Shown piece by piece: positions 36,533-45,541 of a stretch of DNA of 64,000 bases. The notes under the pieces are model-generated. The model saw nothing but the letters and a program-made list of their open reading frames with translations. It searched no databases and was not told the origin of the DNA. Source of the stretch: Myxococcota bacterium. Its GTDB lineage: Bacteria; Myxococcota_A; Bradymonadia; UBA7976; UBA1532. Position numbers and translations under genes: made by a program. Positions within the stretch are counted from its first letter, which is position 1. Each line of letters opens with the position of its first letter. The DNA lies in assembly GCA_963169045.1 (NCBI GenBank), contig CAUJDF010000091.1, positions 62,001-126,000 of the forward strand. The letters are read 5' to 3'.

Positions 36533-37756
36533 TCAGGCGGCGACGTCGCGCTCGAAGTTGCGGCGCAGCGCGGCGATCGCGTCGTCGCGCACGCCGCACG
36601 CCCGGAAGTGCGCCTCCCAGCCGGTGGCGACCGCGTCGCGCAGCTCTTCGGCCAGCGCGCGGGCCTCGGCGGCGTCCAGGCGGAAGCGCTCGAACGCGGA
36701 CAGCGCGTTGCGCAGCGTGGCGGCCTTGCCCTCCGCGCCGGCCTCCATCGCGAGGAACCACGACTCGCCCGTCACGGAGGCGGGCACGACGTCGTAGAGC
36801 GGCGACAGACGCCAGCGGCCGCCGCCGGCGTGCAGGAAGCCGAAGTTGCGCGGGTGGTCGTCGTTGTTCAGCACGAGGATGTTGAAGACGAGGCGCCGGA
36901 ACAGCTCGCGCAGGTCGCGCTCGGGATCGGGCGCGTGGCGCGCGATGGCATCGCACAGGCGCAGGTAGCTCCAGTCGCGGTAGTCGCTCTCGTGCAAGCC
37001 CGTGGCGGTCAGACCCGAGATGAAGCCCACGGGCTCCCCGTCGCCGCCGCGGTCGAAGCGCCGCACGAGGTACACGCTGCGGCCGTCGACCTCGGCGAAG
37101 GAGAGGTCGGGCACGTCGAGGCCGCACCGCTGCGCGAGCGACATGGTGGCGTACTCGAGGCGCGGCTCGTCGCGCGCGTCGAGCGAGAACGAGAACTTGG
37201 CGAGGTGCGGCGCGCCGTTCCAGACGACGGTCGCCTTGGGGCGCGCGCCGCCGAGCGAGGGGCCGTACTCGAGCAGGCGGCGGAGCCTCGACGTCTCTTC
37301 GTCCCGCACGGCGTCCTCGATCGCGCCGGCGCAGGCGGCGAGGTCCGGGCGTTCGGGCTCGGGCGGCGCGAAGCCGCCGGGCGACCACCGGCCCGGAGGG
37401 GCGTCGGGGGAGGGGGCGAAGGCCAGCGCGCCGACGCGGTCCGACGTCGTCGCGGCCACGTACTCGAGCTCGTCGAGCCCGCGTCCGAAGCGCCGGTCGA
37501 GCAGGTACCGGCCCCAGCGGTCGGGGCCGGCGTCCCGGACGCCGTTGAACAGCGCGAAGCCGGACTCGGTCTCGAGCTGCGCGTCGCGCAGCGGGAGCTG
37601 CACGGGATCGAGGGCGTACGCGTCGGGGCGCTCGAGGTAGCGCCGGCCGTAGCGGAATGCGCTGTGCGGGTCGCGACCCGCGGCGGCGTGGCGCAGGAGG
37701 CCGGCGGGCACCCATGCGCCGTCGAGGCGGACCTGCACCACGACCTGCGCGAGCAT
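36533..37756 (-). CDS. hipA: HipA-type serine/threonine kinase toxin
   Basis: 407 residues. The couple/HipA_N part is followed by YGPSLGGARPKATVVWNG (P-loop-like SLGGARPK), LAKFSFSLDARDEPRLEYATM, VRRFDRG and NILVLNNDDHPRNFGFLHAG with the catalytic NNDDHPRN motif, then LSPLYDVVP (DFG-equivalent). E. coli HipA phosphorylates glutamyl-tRNA synthetase and triggers dormancy; other members have different targets, and the target here is unknown. Its ATG overlaps the HipB stop (TGATG). All catalytic residues appear present, unlike the decayed DUF433/DUF5615 pair at 929-1428. Confidence 0.9.
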   Translation of the reverse strand: MLAQVVVQVRLDGAWVPAGLLRHAAAGRDPHSAFRYGRRYLERPDAYALDPVQLPLRDAQLETESGFALFNGVRDAGPDRWGRYLLDRRFGRGLDELEYVAATTSDRVGALAFAPSPDAPPGRWSPGGFAPPEPERPDLAACAGAIEDAVRDEETSRLRRLLEYGPSLGGARPKATVVWNGAPHLAKFSFSLDARDEPRLEYATMSLAQRCGLDVPDLSFAEVDGRSVYLVRRFDRGGDGEPVGFISGLTATGLHESDYRDWSYLRLCDAIARHAPDPERDLRELFRRLVFNILVLNNDDHPRNFGFLHAGGGRWRLSPLYDVVPASVTGESWFLAMEAGAEGKAATLRNALSAFERFRLDAAEARALAEELRDAVATGWEAHFRACGVRDDAIAALRRNFERDVAA

Positions 37757-38106
37757 CAGAAGTCGACCTCGTCGTCGCCGATGGAGGGGGCGCGCCGCTT
37801 GCCGCGGCGGATCTGGCGCACGGCCTCGAGCGCCGCCTCGACGTCGTGCTCGGGCGCGACGACCTCCGCGAAGCCGCGGGCGAGGTTCAGGAGGTCGAGC
37901 GCCTGTAGCAGCAGGCCCACCGACACGGTGGGATCGCCGGCCTCGAGGCGGGCGAGCGTGCGTCGATCGACGCCGGCGCGCCGCGCCAGCTCGGCCGCCG
38001 ACAGACCGCGGCGCTCACGGGCGACGCGCAGATGCCCGCCGAGGCGGCGGAGCTCCTCCCGCGCCTCGACGCTGAGCAGACGAGTCCAGGCGGTCCGCTT
38101 CTCCAT
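37756..38106 (-). CDS. hipB: HipB-type XRE antitoxin
   Basis: 116 residues. An XRE helix-turn-helix spans about 22-78: LGGHLRVARERRGLSAAELA, then RAGVDRRTLARLEAG. The C-terminal tail (LEAVRQIRRGKRRAPSIGDD) is basic then acidic. Start at the ATG with no ribosome site; TACACT lies seven bases upstream. It binds DNA and should neutralise the HipA kinase translated directly after it. The region just upstream carries two inverted repeats that are good operator candidates. Confidence 0.87.
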   Translation of the reverse strand: MEKRTAWTRLLSVEAREELRRLGGHLRVARERRGLSAAELARRAGVDRRTLARLEAGDPTVSVGLLLQALDLLNLARGFAEVVAPEHDVEAALEAVRQIRRGKRRAPSIGDDEVDF

Positions 38107-38164
38107 GGCGGTGAGTGTACATTGGATTGCGCAGATGTCTGCGAAGATGTGCACTCCAATGTAC
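38107..38164 (-). promoter_or_regulatory. hipBA promoter and operator
   Basis: Perfect inverted repeat GTACATTGGA (38117-38126) and TCCAATGTAC (38155-38164), separated by 28 bases. A second smaller repeat GCAGA-TG-TCTGC sits at 38131-38142. On the minus strand TACACT (38119-38114) with seven bases to the ATG is the probable -10, overlapping the outer repeat. Binding of HipB would block transcription of its own operon. Confidence 0.6.
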
Positions 38165-38299
38165 GAGCGCCGCGATCCGTGCGCCGAGGCACGCTCGCTG
38201 CGGTCGGCTTCACGAGGCGGTGGCGCGGGGGCGTTCGAGTGTGCTGCAATCCACAGACGGACGCCGCGAGACAGGGGGCTGGCTCGAGGAGCGTCGCGT

Positions 38300-38316
38300 G
38301 GACACCGCGCGTGTCC
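38300..38316 (+). promoter_or_regulatory. Hairpin in the leader of the CTHRC1-like gene
   Basis: GGACAC, five-base loop, GTGTCC, ending about 19 bases before the ATG and just upstream of the GAGAGGGGGG ribosome site. May affect translation or be chance in GC-rich DNA. Confidence 0.25.
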
Positions 38317-38334
38317 GTGCGAGAGGGGGGTCTC

Positions 38335-41055
38335 ATGTCGTTCCGCTTCGGCCTGGCAGCATCGCTGCTGGGACTCATGCCGTTCGCCGCCGCGGCGCTG
38401 CCGAACCATTACATGCAGGAAGGCCTGCTGATCGACGCGCAGGGCGCGCCGGTCGAGGGGCGCCACTCGTTCCGCGTGCGGCTGTGGGACCGCGCGCTGG
38501 CGGGGCAGGTGCTCTTCGACGAGGAGCACCTCGACGTCCAGCTGGTCCAGGGCTACTACGCCGTGGCCGTCGGGAGCGTGCGCGCGCTCGATCCGGCGCT
38601 CTTCCAGCGCCCCGACCTGTACCTGGGCCTCACGATCGACGGCGGGCAGGAGCTCGCGCCGCGTGTGCGCCTGACGAAGGTGCCGGCGGCGTTCGTCGCC
38701 GAGGTGGCCGTCGACGCGGTCGGCGACATCCACCCGCGGACAGTGTCGATCGGGGCGCGCCTCGTCATCGACGCCAACGGGCGCTGGGTCGGCGATCCCA
38801 CGGGGCTGGTCGGGCCGGCGGGCCCGGCGGGGCCGGCGGGACCGGCGGGGCCACCCGGACAGGCGGGCGGCGCCGGCTCGCCCGACACGCCGGCGCAGGT
38901 GCTCACGAAGCTGGCGCAGGTGGACGGGGCCAACTCGGGCCTCGACGCGGACCGGCTCGACGGCATCGACTCGAACGGCTTCGTGCGGTCGGGCGCGCCC
39001 ATCGACGCCGCCACCCTCCAGGGCCACCCCGCGGCCGACTTCGTCCGGACAGCGCAGCAGGTCCTGCAGCTGCTCACGACGGTCGACGGCGCCAACTCGG
39101 GGGTCGACGCAGATCGCCTCGACGGCTTCGACAGCGGCGTGTTCGTGCGGACGGCGCAGCAGGTCCTGGAGCTGCTCACGACCGTGGACGGCGCCAACTC
39201 CGGCATCGACGCGGACCGGCTCGACGGCGTCGACAGCACCCAGTTCCTGCAGCCCGCGGCCGCCAACGCGGGCGCCACAGTGATGGGCCTCGTCACCGGG
39301 AACGACGGCCCGAACTCCGGCCTCGACGCGGATCGCCTCGACGGCCTCGACAGCACCCGCTTCATGCGCGTCGACCAGAACACCGGGACCACCGGCGTGC
39401 TCACCGCCGACCGCCTCGAGGTGCACCCGGCAGAGATGGGCGGCACGCTGCGCCCATGGATGGTCGACGGCCTGCGCGTCGGCGCCGCCGGATCCGACGG
39501 TGCCTACTTCGGCCTGAAGGACGAGGGCGACAACCAGGCCGACACGGTGGTCGCGTGGGGCGACGACGTCGGCGACGACCTGCGCTTCATCTTCGGTCGC
39601 TCGGGGGGCGCGGCGGAGGGCGAGGAGCACATGCGCGTGACGTCCAACGGCCTGGTCGGCGTGGCGCGGCCCAACCCCCAGCACCGGCTGGACGTCAACG
39701 GCACCATCGCCGCCACCGCGCTGAAGCTCGAGCCCCTGGCGGCGCCGCCGGCCAACCCCCAGACGGGCATGGTCTACCTCGACTCGACGTCGCTGGGGCT
39801 GAAGATCTACGACGGCCAGCGATGGGCCTCGCTCACCGGGAGCGCCAAGGCCCCGCGGCTCGCCTACGGCGTCTGGGACAGCCTGAACGATGGCAGCGAT
39901 CCCACGACGCGCCTCCCGATCTCGGTCCAGTACGACAAGCAAGAGGCCAATTCGCTCCTGCGCCTCACCTTCAGCTCGAACCTGCGCACCGCCGGTGGCG
40001 TGGGCAGCTGCTGTCGCTGGGGCCTGCGCGTCAACGGACAGCACTGCGCGCCGGCGGTCAACGGCAACGTCTACATCAACCCCGCCGGCAACTATCACCA
40101 GCACCACACGATCAACGGCATCTGCCGCAACATCCCCGCCGGCCGCGTGACGGTCGAGCCTTGGGTGGAGCAGTGCCCCGGCTATGGCAACCACGACTGT
40201 TACACCGGCTGGCAGAGCATGACGTCGCTCATCGTCGAGGAGATCCCCGCCGCCGAGCCGATGACGTTCAACTCCTGGGACGCGCTCAACCTGGAACACG
40301 ACGCCACGCAGGCGCTGCCGATTTCGGTGACGCACAACAAGCGCGATCCCAACTCCCTGCTCGAAGTCATCTTCACGTCGAGCATGCGGACGTATCCCAA
40401 CAATGGCACGTGCTGCCGCTGGGGCCTGCGCTTCAACGGCGCGCAGTGCAACCCGCCGATCAACGGCAACGTCTACATCAGCCCCGCCGGCGATCCGCAT
40501 CACATTCGAACGATCACGGGCATGTGCCCCGGCCTCGGCGCCGGCAACGTGACCGTGCAGCCGTGGGTGGAGCTGTGCCCGGGTTACGGGGTCGTCGATT
40601 GCTACACCGGCTGGCAGAGTACGACGGCGCTCATCGTGCGCGAGCGTTCGCCCGACCGGGTGGGATACGCCGCGGTCACCAACCTGGAGAACGGCAGCGA
40701 CGCCACGAACCCGGTGAACATCTCGGTCAACTACAACAAGAAGGACGCCGACACACCGCTCCGCCTGACTTTCAGCTCCAATCTGCGCACGAACGGCGGC
40801 GCCGGCAGCTGCTGCCGCTGGTCGGTTCGTGTGAACGGGCAGAACTGTCGCGAGCCGGTGAACGGCAACGTCTACATCGAGCCCGGCGGCAACTATCACC
40901 AGCACCGGACGATCACCGGCATGTGCACCGGCGTCGGCGCCGGACCCATCACGGTGCAGCCGTGGGTGGAGCAGTGCCCCGGCTACGGCGTCCACGACTG
41001 CCACACCGGGTGGAACAGCACGAGCTGGCTGATGGTGGAAGAGGGGCCCTTCTGA
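38335..41055 (+). CDS. Secreted collagen-like protein with three CTHRC1-type C-terminal domains
   Basis: 906 residues from an ATG after GAGAGGGGGG. Signal peptide 1-21. Residues 22-155 include LPNHYMQEGLLIDAQG and LVQGYYAVAVGS. A short collagen-like GPAGPAGPAGPAGPPG run lies at about 160-180. Then four NSGxDADRLDGxDS units (about 200-345) as in phage and surface fibres, and a FGLKDEGDNQADTVVAWGD region. Three tandem domains at about 510-638, 644-770 and 778-906 each contain W/TxLNxGxD, L(R/E)(L/V)xF(S/T)S(N/S)(L/M)RT, CCRWxxRxNGxxC, GNVYIxP, ITG(M/I)C, VxPWVExCPGYG and TGWxS. That order matches the C-terminal domain of animal CTHRC1, which also follows a collagen stretch. Six Cys per copy suggest disulfides. 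Probably an extracellular trimeric fibre; function unknown. Confidence 0.85.
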   Translation: MSFRFGLAASLLGLMPFAAAALPNHYMQEGLLIDAQGAPVEGRHSFRVRLWDRALAGQVLFDEEHLDVQLVQGYYAVAVGSVRALDPALFQRPDLYLGLTIDGGQELAPRVRLTKVPAAFVAEVAVDAVGDIHPRTVSIGARLVIDANGRWVGDPTGLVGPAGPAGPAGPAGPPGQAGGAGSPDTPAQVLTKLAQVDGANSGLDADRLDGIDSNGFVRSGAPIDAATLQGHPAADFVRTAQQVLQLLTTVDGANSGVDADRLDGFDSGVFVRTAQQVLELLTTVDGANSGIDADRLDGVDSTQFLQPAAANAGATVMGLVTGNDGPNSGLDADRLDGLDSTRFMRVDQNTGTTGVLTADRLEVHPAEMGGTLRPWMVDGLRVGAAGSDGAYFGLKDEGDNQADTVVAWGDDVGDDLRFIFGRSGGAAEGEEHMRVTSNGLVGVARPNPQHRLDVNGTIAATALKLEPLAAPPANPQTGMVYLDSTSLGLKIYDGQRWASLTGSAKAPRLAYGVWDSLNDGSDPTTRLPISVQYDKQEANSLLRLTFSSNLRTAGGVGSCCRWGLRVNGQHCAPAVNGNVYINPAGNYHQHHTINGICRNIPAGRVTVEPWVEQCPGYGNHDCYTGWQSMTSLIVEEIPAAEPMTFNSWDALNLEHDATQALPISVTHNKRDPNSLLEVIFTSSMRTYPNNGTCCRWGLRFNGAQCNPPINGNVYISPAGDPHHIRTITGMCPGLGAGNVTVQPWVELCPGYGVVDCYTGWQSTTALIVRERSPDRVGYAAVTNLENGSDATNPVNISVNYNKKDADTPLRLTFSSNLRTNGGAGSCCRWSVRVNGQNCREPVNGNVYIEPGGNYHQHRTITGMCTGVGAGPITVQPWVEQCPGYGVHDCHTGWNSTSWLMVEEGPF
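38930..39370 (+). repeat. NSGxDADRLDGxDS coding repeats
   Basis: Four related blocks at spacings of about 105-180 bases encode (V/N)DGxNSGxDADRLDGxDSxxF in the CTHRC1-like protein; the second and third also share the preceding VRTAQQVL(Q/E)LLTTVDGANSG. Such repeats occur in trimeric phage tail fibres and bacterial surface proteins. Confidence 0.75.
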
Positions 41056-41079
41056 CCCCCGCGGCGTCGGCGGCGCGCG

Positions 41080-44000
41080 TCAGCGGACGGTGAGGCGCAG
41101 CGTCGGGACGTCGGGCGAGAAGGTCTGCAGGACGACGTACCAGGTGCCGGCGGCGAGGGGCAGGTCGGTCAGCTCGGGGGCGCCGGACAGCGCGCAGAAC
41201 GACTCGGAGCGGGGGTCGGCGCAGGTGGAGCGGAGGGCGACGGCGCTGCCCGGCGAGGACTCGAAGGTGACGGTGCCGGGGGCGGCGAGGGTGAAGGTGG
41301 CGACGTAGTCGCGGCTGAGCCCCTCGAAGCCGAAGCCGCACGAGTGGGCGAAGCGCAGGACCGGCAGCGTCAGCGGCAGGACCTCGCGCTGGCCCGGCGC
41401 GAGGCGCAACGGCGCGACGCAGGCCGCCGCCTCGGCATTCGGCGCGGCGGCGACGCCGATCTGCAGCTCCACGTCGCGGCGCGCGGCCACGCCGGGGGCG
41501 CGGGCGCGCAGCAGGTGCCGGCCGGCGGTGGCGACGTCGGCGGCGAGCGCCCAGCCGTCACCTTCGGCGATCGCCGCGACGAGCGGCGCCTCCCGGCCGT
41601 CGAGCAGCGCGAGGTCGAGCTCGAGCGGTCCGCCGGCCGGCCGCGCGCGGGCCGTCAGGCGCGTGCCGGCGGCGAGCTCGAGCGCGAACCAGTCTTCGTC
41701 CTCCGGACAGAGGGACAGCGCGTGCGCCCCGACGTCGAGGCCGACCGCGCGCGCCGCGTCGTCGTTGCCGGAGACGCCCTCGAAGGCGTCCGGCGCGCAA
41801 GCGTCGTGCGGCAGGCGCTCCACGGTGAGGGTGTAGGGCGTCGAGAAGCCGGGACGGCCCGACACGACGATGTGCAGCGGGCGCGCCAGCGCGTCGCCCG
41901 GGGCCTGCACCGCCTCGACGCCGAGCGTGCCGTCGCTGCGTCCGAGTGGCTGCGCGAGCGGCGGCCCGGTCTGCAGGTCGAGGCTCAGATCCCCCGCGTC
42001 GGCGTCGTGTCGCAGGACGACGCGGATGCCTTCGCCGGCGCGCTGCTCCACGACGAAGCGATCCTGGGTGCCATCGCACAGGAGCAGGCCGCCGTGGGTG
42101 CGCGCCGCCAGGGTCGGCACGGTGCCATCGAAGCGGTCGCCGGGGCAGCCATCGGCCGGGCGACACAGCCCGTCCTGGCCGCAGGCGCGGTCGCCGGGAC
42201 AGTCTTCGTCCCCGTCGCAGCCGCCGAGGTAGACGCAGCGCCCGCCGTCGCATCGCTCGCCCGGTTGGCAGTGGGCGTCGACCGCGCACACCACGCATAG
42301 ACCGTCGGCCACCGAACACACCGGCGTCCCGTCCGGACAGTCGGCGTCGGCGCGACAGGCCTGATCCAGCACGCAGACGCCCGCACGCGCGCAGACCTGC
42401 GCGCCGGGACACTCGCCGTCGGCGACGCAGTCGGCCGGTGCCGCCGCCGCGCACGTCTCGTCGACACAGGCGCCCTCGTCGCAGTCGGCGTTCTCCGCGC
42501 ACTCGGGCGTGAAGCACCGCCCGTCGTAGCGGCACTGGCGCAGGCCGGCGCAGTCCTCGGGGGCACCGCACTCGGCGGGCTCGCGGCAGTGGCCGTTCGC
42601 CGCGATGCAGATCTGGGCGCCGGGGCAATCGTCGTCGTCGCCGCAGCGCGGGTGGCAGAGGCCGCCGTCGCACACGGCGCCGCCGGCGCAGTCCGCGTCG
42701 CCGTCGCAGGGCGTCCGGGCCTCGACGGTGACCGTCGGTCGCGCGCCGGTCGCGCTCTTCACGATGGCGAACCAGTCGCCCGCCGGCAGCGCGAGGCCAT
42801 CGAGGCGATCGCCGGCGGCGCAGGCCTGCTCGCTCTCGAAGTCGGCGCAGTCGCGGCGCAGCGCGAGCGCGGTGGCGCCGGCGGCGCGCACGCTCACCAC
42901 GGCGGGGCGCGGCAGCGTGAAGCGCACGAGCGCGTCGGCCTCGAGCTCGCCGCTGCACGCGACGGTGAAGCGTTGGATGGGCAGGCTCGCGGGCACCGTC
43001 AGCGGTCGGCCGGGCTCGAGGACCAGCGGCTGCGCGCAGGCCGCCGCCTCGCCGAGCGACCACGCCGCGATGGAGAGGGACAGCGGCACCGCTGCCGCCG
43101 CGCCGGGCGCGCGCACGCGCAGCAGATGGCGCCCGGCCGCGGCGGCGTCGAACGCGAGCTCGGCTTCGTCGCGCACGGAGGCGGCCTGGGCCCCGTCGGG
43201 CCCGAAGAGCGTCAGCTCGGCACCCACGGCCGACGCCCGGGCCGAAAGGTGGGCGCCGGCGGGCAGGTGGAGCGCGAGCCAGTCCTCCTCGCCGGGGCAG
43301 AGCTCGAGGGCGTGCTCGCCGAGCCCGACGGCGGGCGCGCGGGCCCGCTCGTCGTTGCCGAGCGGGCCCTCGAGGGCGTCCGGGATGCACGCGCCCTCGG
43401 GCAGCCGCTCCAGCGTCAGCGTGTACGGGACGGTGAAGCCGGGCCGCCCGGTGACGCGCAGCTCGAGCGCGCGCGGCGCGTCGCCCGGCTGGAGGCCCAC
43501 GGTCTCGACGCCGTGGCGGCCGTCGCTCGCCGAGAGCACCTGCTGCGTGCTCGGATCCACGAGCGCGACGGCGAGGTCGCCCGCCTCCGCGGCGTGGCGC
43601 GCGACGATGCGGAGGCCGGCGCCCGCGGGCTGGTCGAGGGTGAAGCGGTCGGTCGCGCCGTCGCAGAGCACGAGGCCGGTGTAGGTGCGCAGGACGAGCA
43701 TGGCCGAGGCCGGATCGCGGTCGAAGCGGTCGCCCGCGCACGCCGCGCCGGGCACGCACGCGCCGGCCTGGCAGACGCGGTCGCCGGGGCAGTCGCCGTC
43801 GGCGGCGCACGCGCCGTGGAAGCGACAGACGCCGTCGACGCAAGCCTCGGCCGCGGCGCAGTCGGCTTGACCGAGACAGACCACGCAGCGCCCGCCGGCG
43901 ACATCGCAGCGCGGCGCGCCCGCCGGGCAGGCCGCGTCGGCGGCGCACGGACCGTCGAGCACGCAGCCGCCGTCCGCGCAGACCAGGTCGCCGGGGCAGG

Positions 44001-45354
44001 GGGCGGCGGCGTCGCAGGCGGCGGGCGGCGCCGACGCGCAGGCGCGGTCGACGCAGGCGCCCTCGGCGCAGTCGGCGTTCACCTCGCACGCTGGCTCGAA
44101 GCACACCCCGGCGGGCCCGCACAGCTGCAGTCCGGGGCAGTCGTCGTCGCCGACACAGCCTGCCGGCGCGCGACAGTGTCCCGTGTCGACCTGGCAGGTC
44201 TGCGCCCCGCCGCAGTCGCGGTCGTTCGCGCAGCGGGCGTGGCAGGCGCCGCCGTCGCACACGCGCCCGTCGACACAATCGGCGTCGCCCTCGCAGACCG
44301 CCGGCTCGACGCAGATGGCGAGCGCCTGGTCGCAGCGCTGCCGGCCGGGGCAGACATCGGCGCCGACACATCCCTGGACGCAGCGGCCGCCGCTGCACTC
44401 CCGGCCGCCGTCGCAGTCTTCGTTCAACACGCAGACGGGGGGCGGCGGGCAGACGCCCGAGACGAGGTCGCACTGCCGGGTGCCCGCGCAGTCGAGGTCG
44501 CCCTGGCAGCGCTCGGCGCACTGGCCGTCGCCGCAGACGCGCTCGCCCTCGCAGTCGGCGTGGTCGACGCATCGTCCGCTCTCGCGACACACGCCGGCCT
44601 CGCAGCGCTGCAGGCCGGGGCAGTCGGCGTCGCCGCCGCACGACGCCCGGCACTCGCCGTCGGCGCAGGCGCGGCCGTCGTCGCAGTCGTCGGCCCCGAA
44701 GCAGACCGCGGGCTCGGGGCAGCGGCCACCGACACACGCGCGCGTGCCGGCACAGTCGGCGTCGTCGACGCACTCGGGTGTCGCGAGGCAGGCGCCATCG
44801 ACGCAGATCTCGTCGTCGGCGCATCCGGCGTCGCCGGCGCACGGCTCGACACACGCGCCGTCGCCACAGACGCGCGGGGCGTCGCAGTCGTCGGGGCCGA
44901 AGCAGACCTCCGGCTCGGGGCAGCCGCCGTCGACGCAGATGCGCGCGCCGGGGCAGTCGGTGTCTTCGCGGCAGGCGCCGTCGGCGGCGCACTCGCCGGA
45001 CTCGAGGCAGACCTGCCCCTCGGGGCAGGGGCGCAACGGACCGCATCCCACGGGCGCGCCGTCGGGTTCCGGTGCCGCGTCCGCGGCGGCGTCGGATGGC
45101 GCGGCGTCCGCGGCGGCGTCGCCCGTCGGCGGCGGCTCCCCGTCGACGGGCGCGGCGTCGCCCGGCGGGGGCGGCCGGGCGTCGCCCTCGCCCTCGACGC
45201 ACGTCCCGTCAGCCGAACAGACGAGCCCGTCGTCGCATGTGCCGTTGCCGTAGCACGCGGCGCCGAGGAACCCGGCCCCGGCGCTGGCGCCGCCCCCCCC
45301 ACCGTCGTCGCACGCCGCGCACGCGGCGAGCGCCAACCACAGACGCATCCTCAT
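41080..45354 (-). CDS. Giant cysteine-rich lipoprotein with internal duplication
   Basis: 1424 residues from an ATG after GAGGGGGT. Lipobox LAACAAC near residue 15. A PDAA-type linker to about 105. Cys-rich block 1 (about 105-540) has over twenty C(x)DxDC..R.C..G.C units such as CREDTDCPGARICVDGGC. A beta-rich region (540-880) follows, starting near CAGDRFDRD, with GRPGFTVPYTLTLERLPEG. A second Cys block (880-1065) and a second beta region (1068-1424) repeat the same plan, including CPGDRFD and GRPGFSTPYTLTVERLP. The beta parts resemble bacterial pre-peptidase (PPC) domains. No enzyme motif. Surface-anchored structural or binding protein; role unknown. Confidence 0.8.
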   Translation of the reverse strand: MRMRLWLALAACAACDDGGGGGASAGAGFLGAACYGNGTCDDGLVCSADGTCVEGEGDARPPPPGDAAPVDGEPPPTGDAAADAAPSDAAADAAPEPDGAPVGCGPLRPCPEGQVCLESGECAADGACREDTDCPGARICVDGGCPEPEVCFGPDDCDAPRVCGDGACVEPCAGDAGCADDEICVDGACLATPECVDDADCAGTRACVGGRCPEPAVCFGADDCDDGRACADGECRASCGGDADCPGLQRCEAGVCRESGRCVDHADCEGERVCGDGQCAERCQGDLDCAGTRQCDLVSGVCPPPPVCVLNEDCDGGRECSGGRCVQGCVGADVCPGRQRCDQALAICVEPAVCEGDADCVDGRVCDGGACHARCANDRDCGGAQTCQVDTGHCRAPAGCVGDDDCPGLQLCGPAGVCFEPACEVNADCAEGACVDRACASAPPAACDAAAPCPGDLVCADGGCVLDGPCAADAACPAGAPRCDVAGGRCVVCLGQADCAAAEACVDGVCRFHGACAADGDCPGDRVCQAGACVPGAACAGDRFDRDPASAMLVLRTYTGLVLCDGATDRFTLDQPAGAGLRIVARHAAEAGDLAVALVDPSTQQVLSASDGRHGVETVGLQPGDAPRALELRVTGRPGFTVPYTLTLERLPEGACIPDALEGPLGNDERARAPAVGLGEHALELCPGEEDWLALHLPAGAHLSARASAVGAELTLFGPDGAQAASVRDEAELAFDAAAAGRHLLRVRAPGAAAAVPLSLSIAAWSLGEAAACAQPLVLEPGRPLTVPASLPIQRFTVACSGELEADALVRFTLPRPAVVSVRAAGATALALRRDCADFESEQACAAGDRLDGLALPAGDWFAIVKSATGARPTVTVEARTPCDGDADCAGGAVCDGGLCHPRCGDDDDCPGAQICIAANGHCREPAECGAPEDCAGLRQCRYDGRCFTPECAENADCDEGACVDETCAAAAPADCVADGECPGAQVCARAGVCVLDQACRADADCPDGTPVCSVADGLCVVCAVDAHCQPGERCDGGRCVYLGGCDGDEDCPGDRACGQDGLCRPADGCPGDRFDGTVPTLAARTHGGLLLCDGTQDRFVVEQRAGEGIRVVLRHDADAGDLSLDLQTGPPLAQPLGRSDGTLGVEAVQAPGDALARPLHIVVSGRPGFSTPYTLTVERLPHDACAPDAFEGVSGNDDAARAVGLDVGAHALSLCPEDEDWFALELAAGTRLTARARPAGGPLELDLALLDGREAPLVAAIAEGDGWALAADVATAGRHLLRARAPGVAARRDVELQIGVAAAPNAEAAACVAPLRLAPGQREVLPLTLPVLRFAHSCGFGFEGLSRDYVATFTLAAPGTVTFESSPGSAVALRSTCADPRSESFCALSGAPELTDLPLAAGTWYVVLQTFSPDVPTLRLTVR

Positions 45355-45375
45355 GGCAGGACCCCCTCGCGAGGC

Positions 45376-45381
45376 ATCGTA
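45376..45381 (-). promoter_or_regulatory. Candidate -10 element for the Cys-rich lipoprotein gene
   Basis: TACGAT on the minus strand, 21 bases before the ATG at 45354, leaving a short leader with the GAGGGGGT ribosome site. The 187-base divergent spacer shows no equally clear box for the plus-strand gene. Confidence 0.35.
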
Positions 45382-45541
45382 AGCGCCGTTCCGACGCGAC
45401 CGCAACGGCGGCGACGCGCACGTGACCGCGAACCCTGTCCGCGCGGACGGCGCCGGCGAAAGGGAGCGGAATCTGCTGCGGACCTCGCCGGCGGACGTCG
45501 CGTACAGCACGCGTCAGAAGACACCACCGAGGGGGGAGACC

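Noticed and set aside
38335-41055. Prophage tail-fibre gene
   Set aside because: The DADRLDG repeats look phage-like, but there is a signal peptide, no neighbouring phage genes, and the C-terminal heads match CTHRC1 rather than fibre tips.
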